From Hofstenia miamia (taxonomy: Eukaryota; Xenacoelomorpha; Acoela): a stretch of 64,000 bases of DNA. This document shows positions 26,001 through 37,400 of this stretch, in pieces. The position numbers were made by a program, and so were the translations under genes. The notes under the pieces are model-generated. The model saw only the letters and a list, made by a program, of their open reading frames with translations, was not told the origin of the DNA and made no database searches. Position 1 is the stretch's first letter. Each line of letters opens with the position of its first letter. Where the stretch lies: positions 1,940,443-2,004,442 of the forward strand of contig SCFE01000001.1 in assembly GCA_004352715.1 (NCBI GenBank). Reading direction: 5' to 3'.

Positions 26001-27400
26001 AGACACGATTTGGTTTTGTGAATGTTGCCTTCATTTTAATGAAGTACAGTTTATGTATAGAAAAATGATAGTTATTAAAAATTCGTCCAAACCTGTTTAG
26101 TCTGTAGTATTGAAAAAATAATTTGATTTAATGTATTTCGGAGAATCTTGATTGGATCCTTGTTTGATTGGCTGTTATTTAAAAGACACTACCGTGGTCG
26201 ATGACAATTGTTGTAATTACTTTTGCGTGTTTATATTAATGTGATTGGTTTCTCCTAAATATGCTTTAACTTGTCAAACATTTAAATTTTCCTCATAAAG
26301 TTTTATATAATCCTAATATAATGTCAATTTTATGCCATTTTAATTTTAGACACCATATTTTTCTGTTTATTATTTTGAAAATGTTCTTTTAACCCCTTTT
26401 TCATAAGATTGTATGACAAATTTACATTTTATTGAATTTGCTAATGTATTAGTATGCGTTTTAAACAATGTATTTAGAAATTGTTTACACATTTTTAAAA
26501 TTGAATTTTATTTTAACATGGTTCTTTTTATCCTCCTTATTAGGCCTACTTGGTAGTGTTTTAAAAGAGGGAAATGATTTTTCATGATTGTGTAAAAATT
26601 TTCAATTGTGGACTTCTCCATAAATCTACATGTACAAATCATGTTTAATATAATTAAATTTTTGCCACACTTTAAATTTTAATTTAATATTGTTCATTAT
26701 TTTTACTATCATGCAGATTTAAAAACGCTGATATATAAACAAGAAGGCAATATAGTGTATATTCTACACATCGAAAACGAGCGTTTACGAAGGACTAATT
26801 AATTAAATTGTGCATATTTGTAATTAGTGTTATAGATTTTAAAGTATGGCCTAATTCTTTTCAATTTCAATGACAAACTCTTTCAGGTTTTAGACTAGAT
26901 TAATCACTTCAAAGTTGCTTTAAGGGATAAAGAAAAAAATTCTTCATCACGAAGTAAAGCTTTTAGTTCCTTTGTATTTTTACACTTAATTATAGTTAAA
27001 AAATATTTATTAATCCATTTATTCAACTATTTTATAACGTCTTGTTGTACTGCTGTAATATTTTTCATACTTAAAAATTGGTACACATGATCATAAGGAT
27101 TACTTAGGTCATTGTTTATTACTGTGAAATATTTTGCTTTTTTTAGCAATGAATTTCGAAACTCACTAATTTTTTTTTCACTTCAATGTGACTTAGATGT
27201 TTGTAGGTTATTTAAGTAAATCATGAAGAACATGTTAACTATGATATTTACCACGAAAGAAAAAAATATACTAGAGCTTCATTATCACAAATTGAAATGA
27301 TATTCATTATGTACTTGAAGAAGATAAGATAGACTTTAATGGAATTCCTTCGAATGTGAATAAGAGTGATTAAAGCAGAATTTCAAACTACTTGAAAGAT
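20080..27400. other. AT-rich stretch without a recognisable gene
   Basis: Only short frames of chance composition. No clear terminal inverted repeats, tandem arrays or RNA genes were noticed. Confidence 0.5.
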
Positions 27401-27443
27401 TTTCTTTTTTTACAAAGGCATTGTCAATTTCAACTTTTGTAAT

Positions 27444-27888
27444 TCAGCAGAGATTTAGGGAGTCAACTACTGCAATTTTTTGTTTTACATGATTCGTCTC
27501 AGTGATGCTTGAGTGTTGATCCTTTCCAATAGACACTTGGATACTTGCGTATTCTTCTCGTAATCTAGATGCAATATGTGCATGGGACAAGATTAAAGGA
27601 TTTTGATAGTTAACATTTTGGTTGGAGGAACATGAAATACCTTGAACTCGATTTTGGTTTAAATTTTCATCAAAGTATTGAATTATCTTGTGCTTTACAG
27701 TATTTATTTGCTTGTTTATATTCTGAAACATACCATTGTTAATCTGCCTTTTTTGTAACCAGTGCTGCCAGATCGCTTAAGACACTATCGAGTAGACCAT
27801 AAATATCATATATTTTCAAACGACTTCTGTCGACACTTCCATCACAATCTTTAGCAAATTGTTCAGAATTGATGTCACCCATTGACAT
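27444..27888 (-). pseudogene. Unrecognised coiled-coil-like ORF split by a frameshift
   Basis: On the minus strand, a frame from the ATG at 27888 (MSMGDINSEQFAKDCDGS...) runs through LLDSVLSDLAALVTKK and then meets a stop. Removing one base from the run of six A (plus-strand T run 27749-27754) joins it without a gap to RQINNGMFQNINKQINTVKHK in the next frame, which stays open to 27444. The spaced Leu/Ile/Val pattern continues across the join, suggesting one helical, possibly coiled-coil protein of roughly 145-150 residues. I recognise no family. It may be a host gene, a pseudogene, or a retroelement ORF1. A similar homopolymer break affects the LINE at 213, so a sequencing indel is possible. 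Confidence 0.35.
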
Positions 27889-27930
27889 CAAGCAACTAAA
27901 ACTAATTTTATAACTGTATAGTAAACAGGC

Positions 27931-28383
27931 AGTAGTAGTAGTAGTAGTAGTATAAAACTTTATTATTAGGAATCATGCAATGCATGAACCTGAACAAAAA
28001 TACAAAATAAAATAAAAATGTTTTTATAAAGATATTACTGCAGTAGTCGACAAATTGAACAGTGGCATTTAATAAAGTAATAGCAAGAATTTTCTTCTTC
28101 AAAATTTAGGGAAAACATAAATGATAGCAAATCTTTACTGAAAAATGTTTGTTCCTGTGAAGCAATTCAATAATTTTTTCCTGTGATGATAATTAATGAC
28201 ATATCTTGTTTCAGCAAAGTAAGAGAAATATAAGTGAAACTTGTTAAGTGGATTGCTTTGAAAACTTCCAAAGTTATCTGATCGGAGATTAGAGTGTAAA
28301 TGTTGTTCAAAGTAATGAGAGCAGGATATATCATAACAATTGTTCCAGAGTTTGTTAAAAAAGAGCAGGTTTAAAAAATGCAA
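27931..28383 (-). mobile_element. Possible LINE 3' remnant with triplet tail
   Basis: On the minus strand a short frame (28383-28135) is followed by AATAAAG and then a (TAC)n run at 27950-27931. A polyadenylation-like signal ending in a simple repeat is the usual 3' end of many LINEs. The protein text (HYFEQHLHSNLRSDNFG) only loosely resembles the C-terminus of LINE polyproteins, so the call is tentative. Confidence 0.3.
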
Positions 28384-28600
28384 GTAATTAGGAAATTGAA
28401 ATATCGGTTAACTGCTAAACGTTTGTGTGCGAAAGAGGATATCTATCATTAGTCGCGAACGGAAAGTATATCCCATTTACCTAAACCTAACAAGTGCTTT
28501 ATAATATTATTTTTTGGATAATTCTGTTGTAATTTTAATCTTTGCGAAATATAAAATATCAATAGTAAAATCGCATCATATTTTCAAAACCAAATTCGTT

Positions 28601-28812
28601 TTATACTTTTTTCAATACCATTTGTTTTGTTAATGCTTTTTTGAAGTTGAAAGGAAGATTTTGGTGTGTGAATGTCAGTAATTCTGCCATGAGTTTTGAT
28701 TTTGAGTGTTCGGCTTTCAATGAGGGTCGTTTTAGCTCGAAAACTTCTTCAAAGAATTTTTTTACATTGTTTTCCCAGTCACTTAATAAATATTGAAAAA
28801 TCAGACTAAGAA
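28601..28812 (-). CDS. Candidate exon of unknown function
   Basis: A minus-strand open frame preceded by an acceptor-like TTTTGTGTTTCTTAG gives a coding-like, Lys/Glu/Leu-rich sequence (SDWENNVKKFFEEVFELKRP, later LMAELLTFTHQNLPFNFKK). It ends at a TAA at 28601, or at a possible donor AAA|GTATAA just before it. I know no homologue. It might belong with the ORF at 27444-27888, which lies downstream on the same strand, or to a retroelement. Confidence 0.25.
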
Positions 28813-29422
28813 ACACAAAAACGCAGGTTGGATTAAAAAATATGTAAACCAGGACAATAAATTATCTATGTTTAAAAAAGGCGTCAATTTGATCTTGTTG
28901 TATATCATATTGAGTGCTCAAACTTGGCATGGTCCGTCCCGGCCCTGCTTGGCTCTTTGAAAAATCTGCTTTATGTAGAGAACGCTGTATTTTTAATTTT
29001 CGGAATACTTAGTTAAAAATTCAAAAAGTAAGCTATATGTTTAGTTAATTAACTGCAATTACGAAATTTAAAATTTCTGTGTCCAAAAATTCATTAAAGG
29101 ATTTTGTAATTGATTAACATTTGTTGAAGGGGCAGCACCATCTAATCGACATGAAGTTAACTTTTTTCAAGATTATTGAATTGTTTTGGGATTATAAGAT
29201 ATTACAGAACTTTAGAAATTCATAATTTAAAAGGATAACAATGAAAAATTAAATCTTAATAAAGTTTTTATATGCTATCAATCTGAGTCAGTAAATACAG
29301 CTAATGTATGAATTACTGCTGTAGTAGTATTTATATTTCAAAATATCCGATTGTTAAAACTGGTTAAATCCGATTATGCAATGTCACTAATGTGTATACG
29401 TATGTAAAAATAAATGTGCTGT

Positions 29423-29828
29423 AAAGTCCGGGGTATAAGGCACCCCTTAAATTATAAAGCAAAGACTACAATTTAGCATGTCCTCTGCACATAAGACTTC
29501 CTCATATAAGATATACCGGTACGTACTATAAATACATGTATAACAAAATACATTAAAAATTTATTTCTATTCCTAGATTAGTTACAAATTATGTTAGTAT
29601 TACGAATAAACTAGAATAAACCTTCAACTTCCTAATAAAAATATATACTTTCCACAATATCCTTTTTGGAAAAAATTTAATAATTTTATTCCACATTTTA
29701 ATTTGATTTTTATTGTCATTATTTTCTTCCTTGGTTTATAAGATTGCCCCTCCCACCTCCCCTCCCTACCCTCAAATACGGGGTTAAGTTTTCGTTTTGA
29801 AAATAGGCCTTATACGCCCGATTTGCGG
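29423..29828. mobile_element. Pogo/Tigger-like MITE
   Basis: Flanked by TA on both sides. The left end reads AAGTCCGGGGTATAAGGCAC and the inverted right end CAAATCGGGCGTATAAGGCC, sharing the core GTATAAGGC. Such 'CGG.TATAAG.C' ends occur in pogo/Tigger-type elements. About 406 bp with no ORF, so non-autonomous. It contains a C-rich tract (CCTCCCACCTCCCC type) near 29750. Confidence 0.45.
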
Positions 29829-30190
29829 TAGTTGGACTAATCAAATATGTAGTGAAAAAGAGTATTAACAGAAGGCAGTGTCTACTCAGTTTGAAAGGAA
29901 CATATCTGTAGAAGATAAATCATTTGACTGTTTGAGCATTTGTTGTCAATTAATGAGGTGTGATGCAAAAGAGCAAACTATTGTTTTAAGTTTAACTAAG
30001 CATAGAAAATTAATTGAAGCAACAGTGGCTACTATTAAATTATGCATCCTTAAACAATTTTCTTTTTGAGGCTATTCAGACATTTTTCATCCAGAAAGAC
30101 AACTGGCACCGTTTAAATAAAAAGTTTGTTTGAAAAATGTTTCAAAGATGTGATGATATATTCAAATACGATATTTTAATGGTTACTGCA

Positions 30191-30525
30191 CAGACCTGTC
30201 AACGAGCCGAGGCGATTCCAACCGAGTCGAGGTTGAGCAGAGTATTGGATATACAACGAGCCCAAAACGAGCCTTTTTTAAGCAAGGCAAATTTATATTG
30301 CTGCTGTTAATTTGATTATGCAGATTTTTCTTATTTTTTCATTCAATATTCCTTACTTATAATCGTATTTTAGTAATGTTTATTAAATAATAGGAAGAGC
30401 AATGGAAAAAATTCTGAGAACACAAAATTTTTAAAAAAAAATACCGAGCTGAAACTTAAATTTAAACGAGCCGAGCCTAGCCGAGCTGAGCTGAGCTTAG
30501 AAGGTACGGCTCGTTGACAAGTCTG

Positions 30526-30561
<36 letters not shown>

Positions 30562-30850
30562 ATATATATGTATATATTATATATATATATTAACTTATTG
30601 AATAAATATAATTATTGGTACATTTAATTATTGTTAATGTGATTATGCAGATTTTTCTTATTTTTTCATTCAATATGCCTTTCATGTAATCTTATTTTAG
30701 AAATGTTTATTAAATAATAGGAAGAGCTATGTAAAAATTTCTAAGAGCGCAATATTTTTAAAAAAATATCGAGTTGAAACGAGCCTCATTGAAAGATTTC
30801 ATGTGGCGATCCCAACAGAGCTTAGAAATTTCCGCTCGTTGACAAGTCTT
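30191..30850. mobile_element. hAT-like element with internal tandem duplication
   Basis: The left end reads CAGACCTGTCAACGAGCCG. An inverted end (CAGACTTGTCAACGAGCCG when reversed) occurs at 30525, and a second, more decayed one at 30850. The right half is present twice, at about 30305-30525 and 30633-30850, separated by a TA tract. The flanks are TTACTGCA on the left and TTACAGAA on the right of the outer end, a 6/8 match consistent with an old 8-bp hAT target duplication around the whole composite. No ORF. Confidence 0.6.
30526..30590. repeat. (TA)n tract inside the hAT-like element
   Basis: Interrupted TA repeat located between the two copies of the element's right half. Confidence 0.9.
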
Positions 30851-31305
30851 TTACAGAACAATTCAATAGCATGTATTTTGATTTCAAATGCTCCTTTACA
30901 ACTATATGCAAATATGCATACAAAGTTGTGCTGAATCAGATCAGGTTAGATTTGAGGCTTTGCAAATGATTTCGAGGGCAAAACATGATCAGAATCAGGT
31001 TTGATCAATTTGATATTCTTTATTTCTATTAGATGAAACTTTTAGTTAGCTTGGTTTGGTTTCGTTTTAGTATTTTGCCTTACTGTTTCCTTCATTATAT
31101 ACGTAATACGTGGCATAGGTTGATGTAAAACGGCAAAAATGATGGACTCAGTAACTGTATATAGTTACAGTATTCTTTCTATTCGTCATCAATAATAAGT
31201 ACATTGTTGATTTATGATTGGTTTTCAGATAATTATGTTGTCAACCTGTTTGCTCAATGAAAGATTTATGTCCACTTATCTCTTACTTGTAGTAGTATTA
31301 AGGTT

Positions 31306-31326
31306 GATATATATATATATATATAC
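31306..31326. repeat. (TA)n microsatellite
   Basis: Short pure TA tract upstream of the mariner remnant. Confidence 0.9.
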
Positions 31327-31403
31327 GTATATAAAACATACATAGAACAACTCCAAACTTATAATTAGATGCCTCTTCAAACGTTAAAACTTTGGCAGTC
31401 TTT

Positions 31404-32474
31404 TTAATGATTTTTCATAATTTGCAGTTGCAAATACTTATTGGAATCATGTTCCGCATGTTTGAAGTAGAGGTGATGAAAGATTTCTTGANACACAGAA
31501 AACCTCTTTGGTTTACATGTGAAACTGATTAAAAACGTAGTCTTTTGATTTGTTAACGTTTTCTTAACATGTGTTGTTCTTATTGTTTTTTTGGGAATCC
31601 AAACACGTCTCTTTTCATTAAAATCCCAAGAAAACCACAATTCGTCCTCCACCAGGTAGTTTGACGCCATATAGGTGATTCCTTTGGATATGAACAATTT
31701 TTGTAGCTCCTACATGCACTAATTCGTTCTGCTTTATTCCTGTCCGACAGGTTATGCGGCACCCAGACAGCATACACATTTCTGAGGTCTAACTTAATTG
31801 TTAGGATCTCATACACACATGGGTTTGAAGTAGAGGTGATGAAAGATTTCTTGAAATCGCTGTTATTAATTTTAATGTTGTTGATGACCATCATGTATTG
31901 TAAAGCAACGAAAAAATATATTTGCTGTGTTTAACTTTTTTAGATATTTCAACATGTTGACAAGACTAAGATATTTCGCTTAGTATTGTGCTGCAAGAAT
32001 TTCTAATTTCAGCAACTTATCATCTATTTATTACTGTTTAATTCCACACATTGTGCAGCTAAGTGTCCAAAAATGATTACCACTGTACAAACAAAACACA
32101 TTATATGTTATTACCAACACCCAGACAGCATACACATTTCTGAGGTCTAACTTAATTGTTAGGATCTCATACACACATGATTTTGGTATTTTTGTAAGCT
32201 ACTCGATATCATGGCATGAAAAACGACAATCTTCATCAATTAACCCTTTGATTTTTTGAATGTTTGCTGCAGAAGATGTTGAAATTGGCCTTCCTGTAGT
32301 AGCACCTTTGGTTAGGCCAAAAGTCCCTGCTTCGATTTCTCTGATCCATCGATATATCGTGGATAGGTCTGGACTAGTTCCAGGATACACCTTTGATAGC
32401 TCATGATAAATTTCCTGGCCCACTACACCTAGTTTATGGCGAGTTAACACGTAGAATCTGAAATGCGAATTCAT
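31404..32474 (-). mobile_element. Rearranged mariner transposase remnant
   Basis: The minus strand from 32474 encodes a mariner-like N-terminal helix-turn-helix (TIYRWIREIEAGTFG, then a GRPISTSS-type linker and CHDIE). The middle of the transposase lies at about 31840-31493 in two frames: LDLRNVYAVWVPHNLSDRNK is the family's WVPHNL block, and VEDELWFSWDFNEKRRVWIPK is the block around the second catalytic Asp. The two parts overlap by an identical 62-bp direct repeat (31760-31821 and 32118-32179), with about 296 bp of unrelated DNA between. A second 32-bp repeat (31460-31491 and 31823-31854) bounds the middle part, and a single n at 31492 sits at that junction. Frames are broken and the last catalytic residue is not seen. 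Confidence 0.75.
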
Positions 32475-33289
32475 AGCTTGCAGCAGTGAGTAAAATTGGA
32501 ATTAAACAATGGCTTCAGTATAAAAGTAAAATATAGATTTCTTATCAGTAAAAACTTTATCTGATGCAAATTAAACTGGTAAAAATGACTGTGTTATGGT
32601 TTTTTAAATTAGGCCATAGGAAATGCAGTTTATGGTTAGAGGCAATTATTTTCGGACAACCTATTATTTATTCTAGTTCACTCTCTGTTTATCTACTTAA
32701 AAGTACACAAGTATATGCAAAGTGAGTAATTATAAATGCATATATTAGTAGTTTATCTGTTGTAATTTTTTATAATTGGACAGTAGCTGCCATTGTTTTG
32801 ATTTTGCTCTGTAAAACGGCTGTGTACTTGAAGCTTTGATCAAATGCAACTCCCAGCTTAGTAGTATGGTTTTAAATTGCACATGTTTTTGAAATCCCTT
32901 GGAATCTTTTGGTGAAGGGATAATGAACTGAGTTTTCTCCTAATTCTAACAGAAATATTTCATCATTTTATTCCAGTTCTTTTATCATATTGTTAGTTGT
33001 AAAATGGTTCTATGAATTCAAAATGTAACATTAAATGAATATCCTGATGCATCATATTTACAACGCCATTATACTTCAATTAAAAAAGAACAGTGTACAA
33101 AACTCCATCTGATTTAAAAACANGAGAACATATAATTTTTTCTAGCATAAGGTATTACATTTCTCATTGCAATTAGTTTAATGCTTTACTATGAAGATTC
33201 GTTATGTAGTGTACTTTCAGTATATGAAAAACAACGTAAATAAAAAACGAGTTGTTTAATAAACTAACGCCATAAAAATAATATCAAAG

Positions 33290-33586
33290 TTATTCAAATC
33301 TGGAAAGAAAGTTCCGTAAAAGTTCGCGATGTTTGGCATCGAAGCATTCGATCATATGTTCTTCCATTTCCTTAGTGATGTGTATGTTGTACTTTTCGTA
33401 TGACTTCCTTACTGTTTTGAAAGCGTCTTCATCACCATTCAGGGCTTTCAGTTCCACCTGCTCCATTTCTTCTAATTGCTCTTTGCTTAATTTTTCAATC
33501 AGCTCCAGAAATGGCTTGACTTCATCAGGAAATTTTTCAGAATACGATTTCATTGCCGCTTTGTACTCTTCTATTGAAATTGGCAT
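33290..33586 (-). CDS. Small intronless ORF, 98 residues, unknown function
   Basis: The frame from the ATG at 33586 to the TAA at 33290 has strong coding character: evenly spread Lys and Glu, few Ile/Asn runs and a helical hydrophobic pattern (KPFLELIEKLSKEQLEEMEQ, AFKTVRKSYEKY, HRELLRNFLSRFE). It starts MPISIEEY. No signal peptide, membrane segment or Cys pattern is seen, so a soluble cytosolic helical protein is likely. I do not recognise the family. The frame is open further to an ATG at 33715, but that extension is not helical. A splice-acceptor-like TTCAATTCTAG ends 11 bases before the chosen ATG. An ATTAAA lies about 30 bases after the stop. It lies 0.9 kb upstream of the first recognised MTR exon, on the opposite strand. 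Confidence 0.55.
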   Translation of the reverse strand: MPISIEEYKAAMKSYSEKFPDEVKPFLELIEKLSKEQLEEMEQVELKALNGDEDAFKTVRKSYEKYNIHITKEMEEHMIECFDAKHRELLRNFLSRFE

Positions 33587-33597
33587 GGTGTTAACGA

Positions 33598-33611
33598 CTA
33601 GAATTGAAGCG
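33598..33611 (-). promoter_or_regulatory. Splice-acceptor-like site before small ORF
   Basis: Minus strand GCTTCAATTCTAG precedes the ATG of the small ORF by 11 bases. It may mark a 5' UTR intron or a spliced-leader acceptor. Confidence 0.3.
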
Positions 33612-34062
33612 TTCGATTGGATTCTTACAGATATGAGTATTTGATAAGTACATAAAAATCTACATCCGTGCAAATATCTCTCACCCGAACATTCAGTCCT
33701 AACAAAGTTTAACATTTCCTTTACAATTAGTTTTTCTCATTAACTTTGTTTGATACAGCAAATACAGCAATCGTATTTCTCAATAATGAAGAATAACTCG
33801 CAGTATGCTTTAAGAATTGTCGAAATAGGTAGAAAAATAAAAAACAGCTATTCTGTTTTTGTGGCTATTGCATTGATGCATTATTTTCTATGCCATGTAT
33901 TTAGCCTTATTAGGCCAACTTTCACAGCATTGCACCACCTCTAAAAAATATAAAAAATTATCGAAAATTTAAATAAAAAAGTTTCTAATTAAATAGAACC
34001 TTTTGAGAGGGGTAGACATACAAAGTCAAAATTTTAAATTTTCACCTTATATAAGGACCACC

Positions 34063-34065
<3 letters not shown>

Positions 34066-34121
<56 letters not shown>
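34066..34121. repeat. (TA)n microsatellite
   Basis: Long TA tract with one C interruption, upstream of the first recognised MTR exon. Confidence 0.95.
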
Positions 34122-34487
34122 GAGTTTGGTTGAAGAATAGCTCTCTTACAATTTGATGGGATTATATTAAGAACAATAATGCGACATCAATTTTCTTCTA
34201 ATCTTTGCTTTGAATTTTTCTTGTCGTCCTTTAGGAAACCACAAGTGTTTATATCCCTTAGTTTTTTTTACTATTCAATTAATAAATCATTTTTACATAA
34301 TGTGTATAATTTTCGCAATATAGAATGGCCGGATGAGTATTAATGACCTCAATAGGAAACTGTAAGTAATTGAATTTGTAAGTGTAAAGCGCTTGCACAC
34401 GGTCTGGTGGCAGCCATTTAACCTTAATTAACTATGAACTGTAAAATTACGAATGAAAACAGCAGCTAATTCAATTAATGATTTCAG

Positions 34488-37400
34488 ACGGAAAAGAAAG
34501 GGCAGGATTCCGTCTGCTATTGTATTTCTGATTTCATAGCAGATGATGGGCGCCCAGACTACATTGGCATGATGGCAGTCGGTGTATTTGGTGCCGCAGA
34601 AATTAGCAAGAGCTTCGAAAATTCCAATGACGACTACAATTCTATTATGGTTAAGGCAATTGCAGATCGTCTTGCTGAAGTATGCATGCTTTCATAGTAT
34701 TTTCTTGAATAACTTATACATTCCCCAATGTCTAAAGTGACCTATTTAACTACCTAACTCATTGAATTGTTTTTCATTTTGTTTCATGATGTTTTCGAAA
34801 GTCATAAATTTCTTATTCATTAATGAATTAATTAATATTTTTCATTATGCACGAGTTAAACTGAAAGTACAATTCTCACAATTAAATCTTCATATAAACT
34901 AAGTTTTAGCAAATAAATAACGTGTCATAAAAATACTTCAGTTTTAATTTTGGAAATAAATATGCTTAGTTAATAGATTAAGTAAAAATTGTTAGGAATA
35001 TGTGAATATTACTGACTGGAATATTTTATTGTTGAAGTCTCATTTAATTTACATTGACTTGAATGAAATTGTCTACTTTTCATTCTTTTTCACTAATATT
35101 GTCGCAAGATGGCATACTTGTTTACAGAATTAAAGTATGATTTTCCACTAATTATGTTAGGATAAAAGATTTTAATGCATTTGTATGTTTTCATATGTAT
35201 GTTATTGCTTTTATGTAATGTTTTAGGCTTATGCTGAGTATGCGCACATGCTAATTCGCACACAACTTTGGGGGTACAGTAATGAAGAAGAATTTACTGC
35301 AAGTGAACTGCATCAGATTCAGTACACGGTGCGTATCAAAATTTTCGTAACATATTTCCAAGTTAACCACAAATAAGTATTCATTAAGTAACTTAAAAAT
35401 TTTTCATCCGATTTCTTTGTTCGCATTTTTTTGGTTGGAGGAGCCAAAAATGAACAACTTTAAAAAGCAATTTTGCCCTGACGTGAAGCACACTGGTGGG
35501 TTCTTTCAACAGTTTGAAATAAAGAAGCTAGCATTAAGATACCAGAGTTTCATTATTGCTGTAACTTATACTTAATGCCTGGAAACTGTTAGTGCATTTG
35601 ACTATGAAATCATTTTAAAAAATAAGTATTTATTGGCAACGTTTGTCAGCGGTACCTACAGTATATGGGATCTATTCAATTTTGTATGAAAACCGAAAAT
35701 CGATTTTATAAGGAGAAAATTCCTCATATCCTAAAATATTATTGCATATATATCTTGTTTTATTTATATTTTTTTACTTGTAATTGTTCAGTACATTTTT
35801 AATTTTCTCTCTAGACATTTGCAGCACTTTAAGTTAATAGATTAAATTTTCTTTAAATAATTCAATTATCAATTGATTTTACTTGAATTGTTATTTTGTA
35901 CATCAAAACAATGTTTCTTTAAGGGAAATTCAGATTTGTATTCAAATAGGCATCGGTAAAGTTTAAAATTTTCATTGTAAGTTTTCAAGCCATTACGGAA
36001 TTTTGGAATAATACTACATAAAATTCTTTCCGAATCATACATAGCAATTAACCAAAACCCCAAAATTCTGTTTTGTTTAAAATTGTATCTTATAAAATCA
36101 ATGTAATTGTCTCCTCCGAATTTAGTCCTGTTATTGCTACCATGAAAATATTGACTGTATCCTCAGCTTCAGAAAAAACTGCAGTGGTCGATGAACCACT
36201 TATAGAATCGAGTTGAAATTCTCGATATTGGCACATGTTAAAAAAGATCTGTAAAAGTACAACACCCGTGATGACTTACGAAGTTTGTATAGAGATCGGG
36301 AACATTTCACTTAATCACCAAAATATATTGGTGATCGAAAGCTTTGCCTGTTTTATGAACACTATTTGCATTGTTCTAGCACCACCCGTATTCCTTTTTA
36401 TAACCATGAACTGTACGTAGTTCAATTTTTAACTAGAAGACGTCTAGGGCATTCGACCAGCTCCTGGCTATCCAACTCAGCCTGATCATGAGGAGAAGAT
36501 TACTATGTGGAATGTCATGGGGGTTGAGAAACAAACGGGCATTAGACTCACAGAGACTCTAGCGATGTTACCGGCAGCATCTGTGTCTGCTCTTGTTTTT
36601 GGACATCCCGAGAGCAGTTATTTCTCATTGGGTAAGGTTGGTAAAGATCAGGTTAGTAGTTCTATTTTTGTTTACAATACAATAGTTTTAGCACTTTTTT
36701 GTGTCTCACAAATTTTCCAGTCACTATTATTGTAGAATATACATTTATCATGCTTTTGGTAGTTTTTATAAGGACTATACATTTTTTTTATTATTTTTGG
36801 TGTGAATAATTATTTTAATGTCATGCTTTTGTTAACCCACTATATTAGGAAATATATCAACAATTTTTCATTTTGTCACATAAAAGAAAATTGGATCAAT
36901 CTGAATTGATGGAAGAATTAGAAAACTAACGAATTTTCAGATCTCAATTTCTCTGACAGTGATTATAGTTATCTCTCAATTTCTCATTGTTCATCAGATG
37001 ATTTTTAGTGATAATCATTCAGTCTTTCAGATGAGGATATTCAAGGTGGTAATGATATTATTAGACAAAGTTGTGCAAATTCGTTTTGGATTAGCGTCTA
37101 TTTCAAGCTGATCTAGCTTTATCGTCAACCACTTGAAGAGGTCTTATGGATTATTTTGCTCCATGATTTAGTATGCCATCTCTAAAAAGAGGAGTGATGT
37201 TAGAAAATTATAATCGATCTTCTTCTCTATTACAGATTTCTCCAAATTATTTCCTAAGAGTTTATTCATTCATGTTTGGGACCACCACTATTGTATCTTA
37301 TCTACACGAAATTTATACCAGAGCTATGTATTAACTTTAAGTTATTTTATCAATTGTATGCTGATGATCTTCAAGTACATACGTTCGTTCTAAATCATGA

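Noticed and set aside
33333-33644. Plus-strand frame of 103 codons, Ser/Ile/Phe-rich
   Set aside because: It is the shadow of the better minus-strand ORF at 33290-33586.
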